Below, in pieces: positions 1-9,012 of a stretch of 64,000 bases of DNA (positions are counted from its first letter, which is position 1; the number at the start of each line of letters is the position of its first letter). The position numbers and the translations under genes are program-made. Location of the stretch: positions 124,001 to 188,000 of the forward strand of contig NZ_FOEE01000001.1 in assembly GCF_900110555.1 (NCBI RefSeq), read 5' to 3'. The notes beneath the pieces were generated by a model that ran no database searches, was not told where the DNA came from, and was given only the letters and a program-made list of their open reading frames with translations. This DNA comes from Trujillonella endophytica (GTDB taxonomy: Bacteria; Actinomycetota; Actinomycetes; Mycobacteriales; Geodermatophilaceae).

Positions 1-720
1 CAGCAGGCAGGAGACCTCGCCGTCCGGTGACCCGCCGCCGTGCACCCGCTTGACCGCGAACGAGCGGTGCTCGCCGTCGTCGGCGGCGACGAGACTGTAC
101 TGCCGGGGCTGGCGGATGCCGTCGTCCATGCGCATGCGCACCGTGACGTACTGGCCCGGCAGGGAGGTCTTCACCAGCCGGTCGTCGATGCGCTTCACCG
201 TGAACCGGACGACGTCGGCGGTCTCGCGCACCTTCTCGGTGACCTGCCAGTCCCGCCACACCGTCTCCGGCCGTACCCCGCGGGCGCTGTAGAGGCCGCG
301 CTCCTGGTTGATCAGGGCGAAGGCCATCAGCCAGTACACCTCCTCCCACGCGGCGGCGACCTCCGGCGTGACGGCCTCGCCCAGCACGTCGGCGATCGCC
401 CAGAAGAGGTTGTCGTGCACGACCTGGTACTGGTCGGGGCGCAGGCCCAGCGAGGCGTGCTTGTGCGCGATCCGGGACAGCAGCTGCTCGGGCAGCCGGT
501 CGGGGTGGTTCACCAGGGCGCTGGCGAACACCGCCACGGAGCCGGCGAGGGCCTTCTGCTGGGTGCCCTCCGCCTGGTTGCCGCGGTTGAACAGGCCGTC
601 GAGCAGCTCCGGGTGCTCCCCGAACATGTGCGCGTAGAACCGCTCGGCGATCGCGCCGATGTTCTCGCCCACCACGGGGAGGGTCTTCTCGATGACGGGC
701 CGGGACGTGTCGGAGAGCAT
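1..720 (-). CDS. hmp: Flavohemoprotein (nitric oxide dioxygenase), 3' end cut by window
   Basis: The reverse strand reads a globin domain followed by the start of a ferredoxin-reductase FAD domain, 240 codons before the window edge (the family is about 400 residues, so the NAD-binding part is missing). The globin part carries the B10 tyrosine (FYAHMF, Y29) and the proximal haem histidine in IAHKHASLG (about H86). The FAD domain shows the RQYSL flavin-binding motif near residue 210. Such proteins oxidise NO to nitrate using O2 and NAD(P)H in the cytoplasm. The ATG at 720 is preceded by a purine-rich site (GGAAGGAA). No NsrR-like or other operator is evident in the 246 bp upstream. The gene is divergent from the ABC exporter operon. 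Identification is firm; regulation is unknown. Confidence 0.95.
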   Translation of the reverse strand, partial: MLSDTSRPVIEKTLPVVGENIGAIAERFYAHMFGEHPELLDGLFNRGNQAEGTQQKALAGSVAVFASALVNHPDRLPEQLLSRIAHKHASLGLRPDQYQVVHDNLFWAIADVLGEAVTPEVAAAWEEVYWLMAFALINQERGLYSARGVRPETVWRDWQVTEKVRETADVVRFTVKRIDDRLVKTSLPGQYVTVRMRMDDGIRQPRQYSLVAADDGEHRSFAVKRVHGGGSPDGEVSCLL

Positions 721-966
721 GTGCGGGTTCCTTCCCCCTCGGGGGGTGGCGGGGATGCCACGCCCGTCCCCTCGCCCTGCCCCCACCCCGCGGTGGCCAA
801 CCACGTGCAGGTCGCGGCGGGCGTTGACCTCGAGTGCGCGGGAGGGGCCAGCCTGGCCGGCGGAGCCACCCGGGCCCGGGAAAGTCGCTGGCGTGCGATG
901 ACTCCGGGGCGGACATTCGGTCGTACCCGGCAGGGATGCTCCCGAGGTGTCGAGATGAGGGATCCG

Positions 967-1980
967 ATGACCACAGGAACAGCACTGGCGATCGAGGCCA
1001 GCGGGCTCGGGAAGTCGTTCGGCCGCACGCGCGCGGTGAACGGGGTGGACCTGGCCGTGCCGGCCGGCTCGATCTACGGCGTGCTCGGCCCCAACGGGGC
1101 GGGGAAGACCACCACCATCCGCATGCTGGCGACGCTGATCACGCCCGACGCCGGCAGCGCCAGCGTCCTGGGGCACGACATCGTCGCCGAGGCCGACGCG
1201 GTGCGGGAGCTGGTGAGCCTGACCGGTCAGCTCGCCTCGGTCGACGAGGACCTCACCGGCCGGGAGAACCTCGTCCTGCTCGGCCGGCTCCTGGGGTACT
1301 CGCGCGCCGCCGCCCGGGACCGGGCGGACGAGCTGCTCGAGGCCTTCGACATCGCCGAGGCCGCCGGCCGGCTGGTGAAGCACTACTCCGGCGGCATGCG
1401 ACGCCGGCTCGACATCGCGGCGAGCATCGTGGTCACCCCGCAGCTGATGTTCCTCGACGAGCCGACGACCGGGCTGGACCCCCGCTCCCGCAACCAGGTG
1501 TGGGAGATCGTCCGGGCCCTCGTCGGCGAGGGGACGACGATCCTGCTCTGCACCCAGTACCTCGAGGAGGCCGACCAGCTGGCCGACGGCATCGCCGTCA
1601 TCGACCGCGGCCGGGTCATCGCCGAGGGCACCCCGGGCCACCTGAAGGCCTCCGTCGGCACGGGCTCGCTGCGGGTCCGCCTGCTCGACCCCGCCCGGCG
1701 GGACGAGGCGGCGCAGGTGCTCGAGCGCAGCGTCGGCCCGGTCGTGGCCGAGCCGGAGCCCGCGGCGCTGTCGTCCACCGGCGTGGACGCCGAGCGCGCG
1801 GCGATCGGTGTCGCCGAGCTCGCGCGCGCCGGCATCGGGCTGGCGCACTTCTCCCTGGAGCAGCCGAGCCTCGACGAGGTGTTCCTCGCGCTCACCGGGC
1901 ACGCCGCCGAGGCGACCGACGACGAGGCGACCACCGGGCCGGCCACGCCGGCCACCGACACCCTGCAGGAGCTGTCATGA
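967..1980 (+). CDS. DrrA-type ABC transporter ATP-binding protein
   Basis: 337-residue nucleotide-binding subunit of an ABC-2 exporter of the daunorubicin-resistance (DrrA) family. Visible are Walker A ([10 protein letters not shown], about residue 40), the signature [10 protein letters not shown], Walker B with [12 protein letters not shown], and the family's C-terminal extension of about 90 residues. The ATG at 967 is chosen because GAGG at 957-960 lies 6 nt upstream; an in-frame ATG at 955 lacks such a site. The stop overlaps the start of the permease gene by ATGA, so the two are translationally coupled. Substrate cannot be told from sequence; relatives export hydrophobic drugs or lipids. 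Confidence 0.95.
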   Translation: MTTGTALAIEASGLGKSFGRTRAVNGVDLAVPAGSIYGVLGPNGAGKTTTIRMLATLITPDAGSASVLGHDIVAEADAVRELVSLTGQLASVDEDLTGRENLVLLGRLLGYSRAAARDRADELLEAFDIAEAAGRLVKHYSGGMRRRLDIAASIVVTPQLMFLDEPTTGLDPRSRNQVWEIVRALVGEGTTILLCTQYLEEADQLADGIAVIDRGRVIAEGTPGHLKASVGTGSLRVRLLDPARRDEAAQVLERSVGPVVAEPEPAALSSTGVDAERAAIGVAELARAGIGLAHFSLEQPSLDEVFLALTGHAAEATDDEATTGPATPATDTLQELS

Positions 1981-2804
1981 CCACGACGACCCCGGCGCCG
2001 ACCACCGCGGCGGTGCGGCGGGCCATCTCCTCGACCCCGCGCCCGCCCCGCCCGGGCCCGCTGACCGCGGCCCTGGCCTTCGGCTGGCGGGGCATGCTCA
2101 AGGTCAAGCACGTGCCGGAGCAGCTGCTGGACGTCACGGTGACGCCGGTGATGTTCCTGCTGATGTTCACGTACCTGTTCGGCGGGGCCATCGCCGGCTC
2201 GACCAGCGCGTACCTGGACTACACGCTCCCCGGTCTGCTGGTCATGTCGGTGCTGTTCACCACCGTCTACTCCGGGGTCGCGCTCAACACCGACCTCACC
2301 AAGGGAGTGGTCGACCGCTTCCGGTCGCTGCCGATCTGGCGGCCGGCGCCGCTGCTGGGCTCGCTGCTGGGCGACAGCGTCCGCTACGTGGTCGCCGGGA
2401 CGGTGATCATCGTCGTGGGGGTCGCGCTGGGGTACCGGCCCGACGGCGGGTTCCCCGGCGCGGTCGCGGCGCTGGCGCTGGTCGTCGTCTTCTCGTTCGG
2501 GCTGTCGTGGATCTTCTCGGTGCTCGGGCTGCTCATGCGCACCCCGAACGCCGTGATGAACGCCGGCTTCATGGCGATCTTCCCGCTGACGTTCCTGTCC
2601 AACGTCTTCGTCGACCCGGCCACGCTGCCCGGCCCGCTGGAGGCGTTCGTGGACGTCAACCCGATCTCCGTGCTGGCCACCGCGTCGCGGTCGCTGATGG
2701 CCGGGGAGCCGGACGGCGCGGCGATCGTCGTCTCGCTGGCGGTCGCGGCGGTGCTGGCCCTGGTGTTCATCCCGGTCACGACGAGGCTCTACCGCAGCCG
2801 CTGA
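1977..2804 (+). CDS. DrrB-type ABC-2 transporter permease
   Basis: 275-residue ABC-2 permease, partner of the ATPase just upstream (4-nt overlap). After a proline-rich cytoplasmic N-terminus of about 45 residues, roughly six hydrophobic segments follow, starting with [17 protein letters not shown] and ending near the C-terminal tail YRSR. The conserved ABC-2 motif region around [19 protein letters not shown] is present. Together the two genes form a complete half-size exporter in the cytoplasmic membrane. No dedicated regulator adjoins it. A strong hairpin follows the stop. Confidence 0.93.
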   Translation: MTTTTPAPTTAAVRRAISSTPRPPRPGPLTAALAFGWRGMLKVKHVPEQLLDVTVTPVMFLLMFTYLFGGAIAGSTSAYLDYTLPGLLVMSVLFTTVYSGVALNTDLTKGVVDRFRSLPIWRPAPLLGSLLGDSVRYVVAGTVIIVVGVALGYRPDGGFPGAVAALALVVVFSFGLSWIFSVLGLLMRTPNAVMNAGFMAIFPLTFLSNVFVDPATLPGPLEAFVDVNPISVLATASRSLMAGEPDGAAIVVSLAVAAVLALVFIPVTTRLYRSR

Positions 2805-2805
2805 G

Positions 2806-2831
2806 CCGCGGCCCAGGGCGACGGGCCGCGG
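2806..2831. terminator. Bidirectional terminator-like hairpin
   Basis: A perfect 9-bp stem (CCGCGGCCC / GGGCCGCGG) with an 8-nt loop starts 2 nt after the permease stop and ends 6 nt before the stop of the convergent small gene. There is no U-tract on either side, as is common in high-GC actinobacteria. Confidence 0.6.
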
Positions 2832-2836
2832 GTGGG

Positions 2837-2980
2837 TCAGCGGCGGGACGCCAGGGCCGAGATCTCGTGCGCCGACTCGAGGGTCGGCGCACCGGCGGCG
2901 GCCTGGACCAGGGCGCGCTCCTGGCGCAGGTGGGCGCGCCGGTCGCGGGCGCGGGACAGGGCGGCGCGGATGCGGGTCAT
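2837..2980 (-). CDS. 47-residue basic protein of unknown function
   Basis: A short open frame (47 residues) directly follows the GNAT gene on the same strand, starting 15 nt beyond its stop. The ATG at 2980 has a good ribosome site (GAGAGGAA, 6 nt away). The product is very Arg/Ala rich (begins MTRIRAALSRARDRR), is predicted helical and lacks any membrane segment or known domain. Its position suggests co-transcription with the acetyltransferase. It could be a small regulatory or structural peptide; I do not recognise a family. Confidence 0.55.
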   Translation of the reverse strand: MTRIRAALSRARDRRAHLRQERALVQAAAGAPTLESAHEISALASRR

Positions 2981-2995
2981 GGCGGTTCCTCTCGG

Positions 2996-3514
2996 TCAGC
3001 CGGCCACGGCGGCCGGCACGGGGGCTGGTGCGGGGTCCGGTGCGGAGAGCGGGCTCTCGACGGCGTAGACGTCGTCGTCGGGGACGACGCGGGCGGCGGG
3101 CAGCAGCCGGCGGACGAGCCCGAGCACCCGCTCGTTGTCGGGCTGGACGGTGGCCGTCACCCGGCGCACCCCGCGCCGGCCGGCGAGGTCCAGCACCTCG
3201 CCCAGGAGCTGGCGGCCGAGGCCGATGCCCTGCCAGGCGTCCTCAACGACCACCGCGAACTCGGCCGTGGCGGGATCGGTGGGGGAGCGGTCGTAGCGGG
3301 CGACGCCCAGCACCTCGCCCCCCAGTACGGCCACCACCGCGTCGCGCCGGTCGTGGTCGACGTGCACCAGACGCCGGACGGCGGACATCGGCAGCCCGTG
3401 CACCGGGGAGTGGAAGCGGCGGTACCGCGTCTCCGCGGACAGCCGCGGCCACAGCCGGAGGAAAGCGGGCAGGTCGTCGGGTCGCACGGTCCGGGTCGCC
3501 ACCAGCACGTCCAT
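2996..3514 (-). CDS. GNAT family N-acetyltransferase
   Basis: 172-residue GNAT-fold acetyltransferase using acetyl-CoA. The core motif A region reads VVVEDAWQGIGLGRQLLGEVL, broken here as VEDAWQGIGLG then RQLLGEVL (Q/RxxGxG/A pattern), about residues 95-115. A near-N-terminal YRRFHSP segment fits acetyltransferases of the Pat/YfiQ C-terminal type that act on proteins or small molecules. The start at 3514 is preceded by AGGAGGGG, much better than upstream alternatives. The gene is divergent from an HxlR regulator and two 19-bp palindromes lie in the shared promoter region, so it is probably under HxlR control. Substrate unknown. Confidence 0.85.
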   Translation of the reverse strand: MDVLVATRTVRPDDLPAFLRLWPRLSAETRYRRFHSPVHGLPMSAVRRLVHVDHDRRDAVVAVLGGEVLGVARYDRSPTDPATAEFAVVVEDAWQGIGLGRQLLGEVLDLAGRRGVRRVTATVQPDNERVLGLVRRLLPAARVVPDDDVYAVESPLSAPDPAPAPVPAAVAG

Positions 3515-3524
3515 CGCCCCTCCT

Positions 3525-3543
3525 GAGTTCGTTGGATGAACTC
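3525..3543. promoter_or_regulatory. HxlR operator copy 1
   Basis: Interrupted palindrome GAGTTC-N7-GAACTC, 11 bp upstream of the GNAT start. It matches the second copy at 3558-3576 in both half-sites and its centre lies 33 bp (about three helical turns) from it. Confidence 0.6.
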
Positions 3544-3557
3544 TGCACGGGTGTGCG

Positions 3558-3576
3558 TAGTTCGTCAAGTGAACTC
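3558..3576. promoter_or_regulatory. HxlR operator copy 2
   Basis: TAGTTC-N7-GAACTC, the second copy of the 19-bp palindrome, 20 bp upstream of the HxlR-type start codon. The pair fits a dimeric winged-helix repressor controlling both divergent genes. Confidence 0.6.
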
Positions 3577-3596
3577 AGCGGTCCTATCCTGAGAAC

Positions 3597-4046
3597 GTGA
3601 GCGAACTGCTGCTGGACCGGTCCCGGTGCTCGGTCGCCGGGACGTTGGCCGTCGTCGGTGAGAAGTGGAGCCTGCTGGTGCTCCGCGAGGCGTTCCTCGG
3701 CGTGCGCCGGTTCGCCGACTTCCAGCGCGTCCTCGGGGCGCCCAAGGCGGTCCTGACCGACCGGCTGGCCGGCCTCGTGGAGCAGGGGATCCTCCGGCGC
3801 GTGCCCTACCAGGTCGAGGGGGAGCGGCAGCGCCACGAGTACCGGCTGACCCGCAAGGGGGTCGACCTCTACCCGACGCTGGTGGCCCTGATGGAGTGGG
3901 GCGACCGCTACCTGGCCGAGGACGGCGACGTGCCGATGGAGCTGCGGCACCGGGACTGCGGGGCGCCGGTGCACCTCGCGCTGACCTGCGAGGAGGGGCA
4001 CGCCCTGGCCGGCGCCCACGAGGTCCGGCCGGTGCCCCGGGCCTGA
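3597..4046 (+). CDS. HxlR-type winged-helix transcriptional regulator
   Basis: 149 residues with a GTG start. The HxlR domain is clear: CSVAGTLAVVGEKWSLLVLRE, read as CSVAGTL then GEKWSLLVLRE, then RFADFQRVLGAPKAVLTDRL (recognition helix) and the wing. The N-terminal cysteine (C11) typical of redox or aldehyde-sensing HxlR proteins is present, and a C-terminal extension carries two further cysteines. It likely represses itself and the divergent GNAT gene through the two palindromes upstream. The signal is unknown. Confidence 0.9.
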   Translation: MSELLLDRSRCSVAGTLAVVGEKWSLLVLREAFLGVRRFADFQRVLGAPKAVLTDRLAGLVEQGILRRVPYQVEGERQRHEYRLTRKGVDLYPTLVALMEWGDRYLAEDGDVPMELRHRDCGAPVHLALTCEEGHALAGAHEVRPVPRA

Positions 4047-4086
4047 TCCGGCGCCGCGGCGACGACGTGCCGCGCGCGAGGGGCCG

Positions 4087-4737
4087 TCAGTCGGTGTCCG
4101 GTGGCCGCGGGCGGGGGCTCGGCGGGGACGGCGCGTTGAGGTCGAAGTGCACGCCGAGCATCCGGATCGCGAAGCACGCCGCGGCCGCGCCGATCGCGAC
4201 CGGTGGCCCGTAGGCGTCCAGCTCGACGGCCACCGCCACGACGGTCGCGGCGACCAGCGCGGGGACGGCGTAGAGCCCGCTGCTGAGCACCGTCGGGACC
4301 TGGCGGACGAGGACGTCGCGCAGCGTTCCCCCGCCGACGCCGGTCACGGCGCCGAGGATCACCGCCTGCGCCGGACCGAGCCCGAAGTCCAGCGCCTTGC
4401 TGGCACCGGTCACGGCGAACAGGCTCAGGCCGGCCGCGTCCAGCACGGTGATCGGCGTGCTCAACCGGTCCAGCCGGTGCGCCGCGGCGAAGGCGATGAG
4501 CCCGCCGCCGGCGGCCACGGCCAGGTAGCGCCAGTCGCTGAACGTCGCGGGGGGCAGGTCGTCGATCAGGATGTCGCGCAGGATCCCGCCGCCGAGTGCG
4601 GTGATCATCCCGAGGGTCACCACGCCGACGATGTCGAGCCGGGCCACCCGCAGGGCCGTCAGCGCGCCGTTGACCGCGAAGGCGAAGACCCCGGCGAGGT
4701 CCAGCGCCAGCAGCAGCGCCGGCGCCTCGGTGCTCAT
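4087..4737 (-). CDS. TRIC-family (UPF0126) cation channel protein
   Basis: 216-residue membrane protein with the duplicated three-helix architecture of prokaryotic TRIC channels. The first repeat contains GVFAFAVNGALTALR and GGGILRDIL, the second GLSLFAVTGASKALD and GGGTLRDVL, with a seventh hydrophobic segment before a proline-rich C-terminal tail. Family members form trimers that conduct monovalent cations. It is a single gene, convergent with the HxlR gene and divergent from the metallophosphoesterase gene. Confidence 0.9.
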   Translation of the reverse strand: MSTEAPALLLALDLAGVFAFAVNGALTALRVARLDIVGVVTLGMITALGGGILRDILIDDLPPATFSDWRYLAVAAGGGLIAFAAAHRLDRLSTPITVLDAAGLSLFAVTGASKALDFGLGPAQAVILGAVTGVGGGTLRDVLVRQVPTVLSSGLYAVPALVAATVVAVAVELDAYGPPVAIGAAAACFAIRMLGVHFDLNAPSPPSPRPRPPDTD

Positions 4738-4832
4738 CCCGCGGTTGTACCAGCCGGCCTGCGGCCGGGACGGACCCCGGGCCGACCGGCGTGGATCGGC
4801 GGGGAGCGGGCCGCGGCTGGGAGGATGAGGCG

Positions 4833-6635
4833 ATGGCCCGCCGTTCCGACGACGCCGAGCAGCTCCTGCTGCCGTATCCGACGACGCGGCGCCAGCGGCT
4901 GGAGCACCTGGCCCACCGCGCCGGGGGCATCGCCCGGCGGGTGCTGCGGTTCGTGCTCCGCTGGCTCGCCCGGATCCTCCTCCCGCTGCTCTGTGCCGCC
5001 GCGCTCCTGCAGGCGTTCCCCTACCAGGCGACCGTGCAGGGCGTGCCCTTCGAGGTGCAGGGCTCGCTGTTCACCCGGCCGGGGCTGACGGCGGACACGA
5101 CGCTGGGCAGCTGGGAGTTCCCCGACGTCAGCGGCGTGCCGTTCGGCGTCCACGTCCGGCCCGAGGACGTCGACGTCCTGGAGCTGACCCGGCTGGCCGG
5201 CAGGGACCTGCCGGGCTTCGTCGAGGAGCTGCGGGTCGACTTCGCCGCCGAGGTGCCGCGCATCGCGTGGTGGCTCGTCGCGGAGCTGGTCGTGGGCCTC
5301 GCGGTCGGGCTGGCCATCGCGATCGCGCTCGAGATGGCGGTGCGCCACCTGCGCGGCCGGCCGCGCCGGGAGCACGAGGTCCGGCAGCGGCTGCTGCAGT
5401 TCGGCGCCGCCGCGCTCGTCACCCTGGTCGTGGCCGCGTACGGGGTCCTCAGCTACAACGAGAACTGGGTGCGGGAGTCGCGGCTGACCGGCACCCTCGC
5501 CGCCGCGCAGCTGTTCCCCGGCCAGCTCAGCTCCTACTACACCGAGCAGTCCAAGGCCTTCGACGTCCTGGGCTCGGTGGTCGGCATCCAGGCGGCGCTG
5601 CAGGCCGACATCGACGACGAGCGGACGCCCGACACCGCCGTCCGCATCATGACGATCTCCGACATGCACCTGGCGGCGACGTATCCGCTGGTGGCGCAGT
5701 ACGCGGCCAACTACGACGTCGACCTGATCGTCAACGCCGGGGACGAGAGCGCGTTCGGCACGTCCGCCGAGTTCACCCCCGAGTACCGGCAGGCGATCGC
5801 CGATCTGGCCGCCACCACCCCGATGGTCTGGGTGGCCGGCAACCACGACTCCCCGGCGACCGTGGCGATCATGCGGGGCATCCCCGGCGTCACCGTCCTC
5901 GGCACCAAGACCGCCGTCGAGGACGGGTTCGCGGTCGGCGCGGGGGTCGTGGAGGCGTTCGGGCTGACCATCGCCGGCCTGCCGGACCCGCGGGTCTACG
6001 GCGGACCGGGCGCCTACGGCGCCGACGCCCCCGACGTCGTCGACCCCCTCCAGCGCGCGGCGGTGCGCGAGGCCCTCGGCATGGACGACGACGAGGACGG
6101 GGCGACCGACGGTGGGGCCGCCGACGGAGAGAACGGCGGGGACGGCGGGGCGGCCGACGGCGGGGCGGAGGGGGACCCGGCCGGGGTCGACCTGTTCGTC
6201 CTGCACGAGCCGGCCGCCGCGGACGAGGTGCGCGAGCTGCTGCCCGGCCAGGTGCGCCAGACCGTCTCCGGCCACACGCACCGGCAGAACGCCAGCGACG
6301 AGCTCCAGGACGACGACGCGGCCATCGAGCTCGTCGAGGGGACGACCGGTGCCGGCGGTCTGGACAACATCGTCCGCGGCACCGAGCGGCCGCCCATCGC
6401 GTTCAGCATCGAGTCGGTGTCGGCGGACTGCCAGTTCACCCGGATCGTCCGCTTCTCGATCGAGTCCGCCGGTCCGGCCGCCGACCTCGGCACCGACCCG
6501 GCGACCCCGCAGGCCTACGGCGACGACGTCACCGTGTCGACGGTGTACTTCCGGCCGCAGGACGTGGCGGAGGGTCGCCGGTGCGACACCGACCTCGGCG
6601 TGGGCGCCGAGCGCCCCTGGGCTGACGCAGGCTGA
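4833..6635 (+). CDS. Membrane-anchored metallophosphoesterase
   Basis: 600 residues; start ATG at 4833. The N-terminal third has hydrophobic segments around residues 30-65, 150-175 and 190-210 with an extracytoplasmic loop between. The C-terminal half is a calcineurin-like phosphoesterase with the metal-ligand series SDMHL, NAGDES, GNHDS and SGHTHRQ. An acidic, Gly/Ala-rich low-complexity insert (about residues 417-449, rich in D, G, A) interrupts the domain before the HEP motif, which is unusual. Substrate unknown; relatives act on phosphodiesters or lipid head groups. It is followed at 73 bp by a VOC gene and is probably its own unit. Confidence 0.88.
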   Translation: MARRSDDAEQLLLPYPTTRRQRLEHLAHRAGGIARRVLRFVLRWLARILLPLLCAAALLQAFPYQATVQGVPFEVQGSLFTRPGLTADTTLGSWEFPDVSGVPFGVHVRPEDVDVLELTRLAGRDLPGFVEELRVDFAAEVPRIAWWLVAELVVGLAVGLAIAIALEMAVRHLRGRPRREHEVRQRLLQFGAAALVTLVVAAYGVLSYNENWVRESRLTGTLAAAQLFPGQLSSYYTEQSKAFDVLGSVVGIQAALQADIDDERTPDTAVRIMTISDMHLAATYPLVAQYAANYDVDLIVNAGDESAFGTSAEFTPEYRQAIADLAATTPMVWVAGNHDSPATVAIMRGIPGVTVLGTKTAVEDGFAVGAGVVEAFGLTIAGLPDPRVYGGPGAYGADAPDVVDPLQRAAVREALGMDDDEDGATDGGAADGENGGDGGAADGGAEGDPAGVDLFVLHEPAAADEVRELLPGQVRQTVSGHTHRQNASDELQDDDAAIELVEGTTGAGGLDNIVRGTERPPIAFSIESVSADCQFTRIVRFSIESAGPAADLGTDPATPQAYGDDVTVSTVYFRPQDVAEGRRCDTDLGVGAERPWADAG

Positions 6636-6708
6636 GGGCCGGCGGCGCGTGGACAGCGCCCGGCCGGCGGCCGATCATGGCGCGGATCCGATCCGGTAGG
6701 AGGACCGC

Positions 6709-7062
6709 ATGCGCGTCACCCGCATCATCGCCGACCTCGAGGTGGCCGACCTCGACGCGGCGAAGGGCTTCTACACGGGCTTCCTGGGCCTGAGCACCGA
6801 GGAGTTCGACCTGGGCTGGGTGGCGCGGTACTCCTCGCCGGAGACTGGCGCGCACCTGCAGCTCGTCACGCGCGACGCCTCGGCGCCCGAGGTGCCGGCC
6901 GTCTCGGTGGCGACGGACGACGTGGACGCCGCGTACGCCGAGGCGCAGCAGCTCGGCTACCAGATCGTCCACCCGCTCACCGACGAGCCCTGGGGCGTGC
7001 GCCGGTTCTTCGTCCGGGCGCCGGACGGCACCGTGGTCAACGTCGTCCGGCACCGCGACTGA
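6709..7062 (+). CDS. VOC family (glyoxalase/bleomycin-resistance fold) protein
   Basis: 117-residue single vicinal-oxygen-chelate domain: MRVTRIIADLEVADLDAAK, the DLGWVARYSS strand, LQLVTRD, then DDVDAAYAEAQ and FFVRAPDGTVVNVV at the end. It begins 11 nt after a GGAGGA ribosome site. Members isomerise, cleave or sequester small electrophiles or antibiotics. The gene is convergent with the MmyB-type regulator. A specific substrate cannot be assigned. Confidence 0.85.
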   Translation: MRVTRIIADLEVADLDAAKGFYTGFLGLSTEEFDLGWVARYSSPETGAHLQLVTRDASAPEVPAVSVATDDVDAAYAEAQQLGYQIVHPLTDEPWGVRRFFVRAPDGTVVNVVRHRD

Positions 7063-7077
7063 GGCGGGTGCCGGGTC

Positions 7078-7974
7078 TCAGTCGCCGGTCGCCGGGACGC
7101 TGCCGACCGCCTGCTGCTCGGGGGCGGCCGTCCACGAGGCGAGCAGGGCCAGGGCGTCGGCGGCCGGCGTGCCGGCCGCGGCCGTGTAGACGTTGAGGTG
7201 CAGGCCCGGCGAGGAGGCGAGCTCCATCCCCTCGAAGTCGAGGTCCAGCTGCCCGACGACGGGGTGGCGCAGGCGCTTCTGCCCGCTGCGGTGGAACGTC
7301 ACGTCGTGCGATGCCCACTGGCGGCGGAACAGCTCCGAGCGGGTGGAGAGCTCGCCCACCAGCTCGATCAGCGCCTTGTCGTGCGGGTTGCGGCCGGCCT
7401 CCAGCCGCAGCATCGCCGCGGCGTCGCGGGCGATCCGGTCGTAGTCGACGAAGAACTCGCGGGCCGCGTCGGGCTGCAGGTAGACGAACCGGGTGGTGTT
7501 GGCCGGGCGGCGGGGGTCGGCGAGCACGGGGGAGTACAGCGCCCGGGCCAGCCGGTTCGTGGCCACGATGTCGTGCCGGCCGTTGCGGACCCACGCCGGT
7601 GCGTTCGTCATCGCGTCCAGCAGCTGCTGCACCTGCGGCCGGACCGCGGTCGGCGTGGTCCGGGGCCGCGGCTTGCCGTGGGCTCCGCTCTCCCGCGCCA
7701 GCGCGAACAGGTGGTCGCGCTCGGCCTCGTCGAGCCGGAGCGCCTCGGCGAGGGCATCGAGCACGCTCTCCGACGCGCCGCCCAGGCCGCCGCGTTCCAT
7801 CCGCACGTAGTAGTCGACCGAGACGCCGGCCAGCATCGCCACCTCCTCGCGGCGCAGTCCCTTCACCCGGCGGTTGCCGCCGTAGACAGGGAGCCCGGCC
7901 TGCTCGGGGGTGATCCGGGCCCGCCGGGTGCTGAGGAACTCGCGGATCTCTGCGTTCGGTCCGGTAGCGCCCAT
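7078..7974 (-). CDS. XRE-type regulator with MmyB-like ligand-binding domain
   Basis: 298 residues: an N-terminal helix-turn-helix (VKGLRREEVAMLAGVSVDYY, about residues 38-57, then VRMERG) followed by the MmyB ligand-binding domain (PAWVRNGRHDIVATNRLARAL, read as PAWVRNGRHDIV and NRLARALYSP). Such proteins in actinobacteria commonly repress a neighbouring oxidoreductase gene. Here it is divergent from an aldo-keto reductase. Both start codons are preceded by nearly the same sequence (GTGGGTCC here, GTGGGGTCC opposite), so the intergenic region has near-symmetric ends. Confidence 0.9.
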   Translation of the reverse strand: MGATGPNAEIREFLSTRRARITPEQAGLPVYGGNRRVKGLRREEVAMLAGVSVDYYVRMERGGLGGASESVLDALAEALRLDEAERDHLFALARESGAHGKPRPRTTPTAVRPQVQQLLDAMTNAPAWVRNGRHDIVATNRLARALYSPVLADPRRPANTTRFVYLQPDAAREFFVDYDRIARDAAAMLRLEAGRNPHDKALIELVGELSTRSELFRRQWASHDVTFHRSGQKRLRHPVVGQLDLDFEGMELASSPGLHLNVYTAAAGTPAADALALLASWTAAPEQQAVGSVPATGD

Positions 7975-8075
7975 GGACCCACGGTAGGCAGCCCGGCGAG
8001 GCCGAGGGAGGCACTGCCGGTACCCGGAACGACCCGCACTCCCAGCGCTCGCCGGAAGCGCCCAGAGTGGGGTCC

Positions 8076-8960
8076 ATGAGCGCCCCGACCTTTGCCCTGA
8101 ACAACGGCGTCGAGATCCCCGCGATCGGGTTCGGCGTCTTCCAGTCGGCTCCGGAGGAGACCGTCGCGGCCGTGGAGGCGGCGCTGGCCGCCGGCTACCG
8201 GCACGTGGACACCGCGGCGGCCTACGGCAACGAACGGGAGGTCGGGGAGGCGATCCGCCGCTCGGGCCTCGACCGCGCGGAGGTCTTCGTCGAGACGAAG
8301 GTCTGGATCAGCGACTACGGCTTCGACGCGACGCTGCACGCGTACGAGAAGAGCGTCCGCAAGCTCGGCGTCGAGCAGCTGGACCTGCTGATCCTGCACC
8401 AGGCGCTCCCGGACGAGTTCGAGCTCACCCTCGACTCCTACCGGGCGCTGGAGAAGCTGCTCGCCGACGGCGCCGTCCGGGCGATCGGCGTCAGCAACTT
8501 CATGCCCGCCCACCTCACCCGGCTGCTCGCCGAGACCTCGGTCGTGCCCGCGGTCAACCAGATCGAGGTGCACCCCTACTTCCGCCAGTCGCAGCTGCTC
8601 GAGCTGGACGCCGAGCACGGGATCCTCTCCCAGGCGTGGTCGCCGATCGGCGGCATCACCTTCTACCGCGACGGCTCGCGCGGCAGCACCCTGGCCGACC
8701 CCGTCATCGGCGAGATCGCGGCCGCCACCGGCCGGACGCCGGCCCAGGTGATGCTGCGCTGGCACCTGCAGCAGGGGCGGCAGGTCATCCCGAAGTCGGT
8801 CACGCCGTCGCGGATCGCCGAGAACCTCGACGTCTTCGGCTTCGAGCTCACGCGCGAGCAGCTCGCCGCGATCGACGGGCTCGACACCGGCGTGCGCGGC
8901 GGGCCCGAGCCCGAGCAGATCACCCGCGCGGCCTTCGGTCGCCCCATCCCCGAGGCCTGA
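8076..8960 (+). CDS. Aldo/keto reductase (2,5-diketo-D-gluconate reductase type)
   Basis: 294-residue NADPH-dependent AKR. Present are GYRHVDTAAAYGNEREVGEA (catalytic Asp and Tyr), ETKVW (catalytic Lys), LLILHQALPD (His position) and the cofactor motif VIPKSVTPSRIAENLDVF. The ATG at 8076 is preferred over a GTG three codons upstream. It reduces aldehydes or ketones in the cytoplasm; the exact substrate is open. It leads a three-gene redox cluster with the zinc dehydrogenase and a second AKR, probably controlled by the divergent MmyB-type regulator. Confidence 0.9.
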   Translation: MSAPTFALNNGVEIPAIGFGVFQSAPEETVAAVEAALAAGYRHVDTAAAYGNEREVGEAIRRSGLDRAEVFVETKVWISDYGFDATLHAYEKSVRKLGVEQLDLLILHQALPDEFELTLDSYRALEKLLADGAVRAIGVSNFMPAHLTRLLAETSVVPAVNQIEVHPYFRQSQLLELDAEHGILSQAWSPIGGITFYRDGSRGSTLADPVIGEIAAATGRTPAQVMLRWHLQQGRQVIPKSVTPSRIAENLDVFGFELTREQLAAIDGLDTGVRGGPEPEQITRAAFGRPIPEA

Positions 8961-9012
8961 ACGGCGGCTTCCGCCGTCCCCCGTCCGAACCACACCAGGA
9001 AGGCACCACCCC

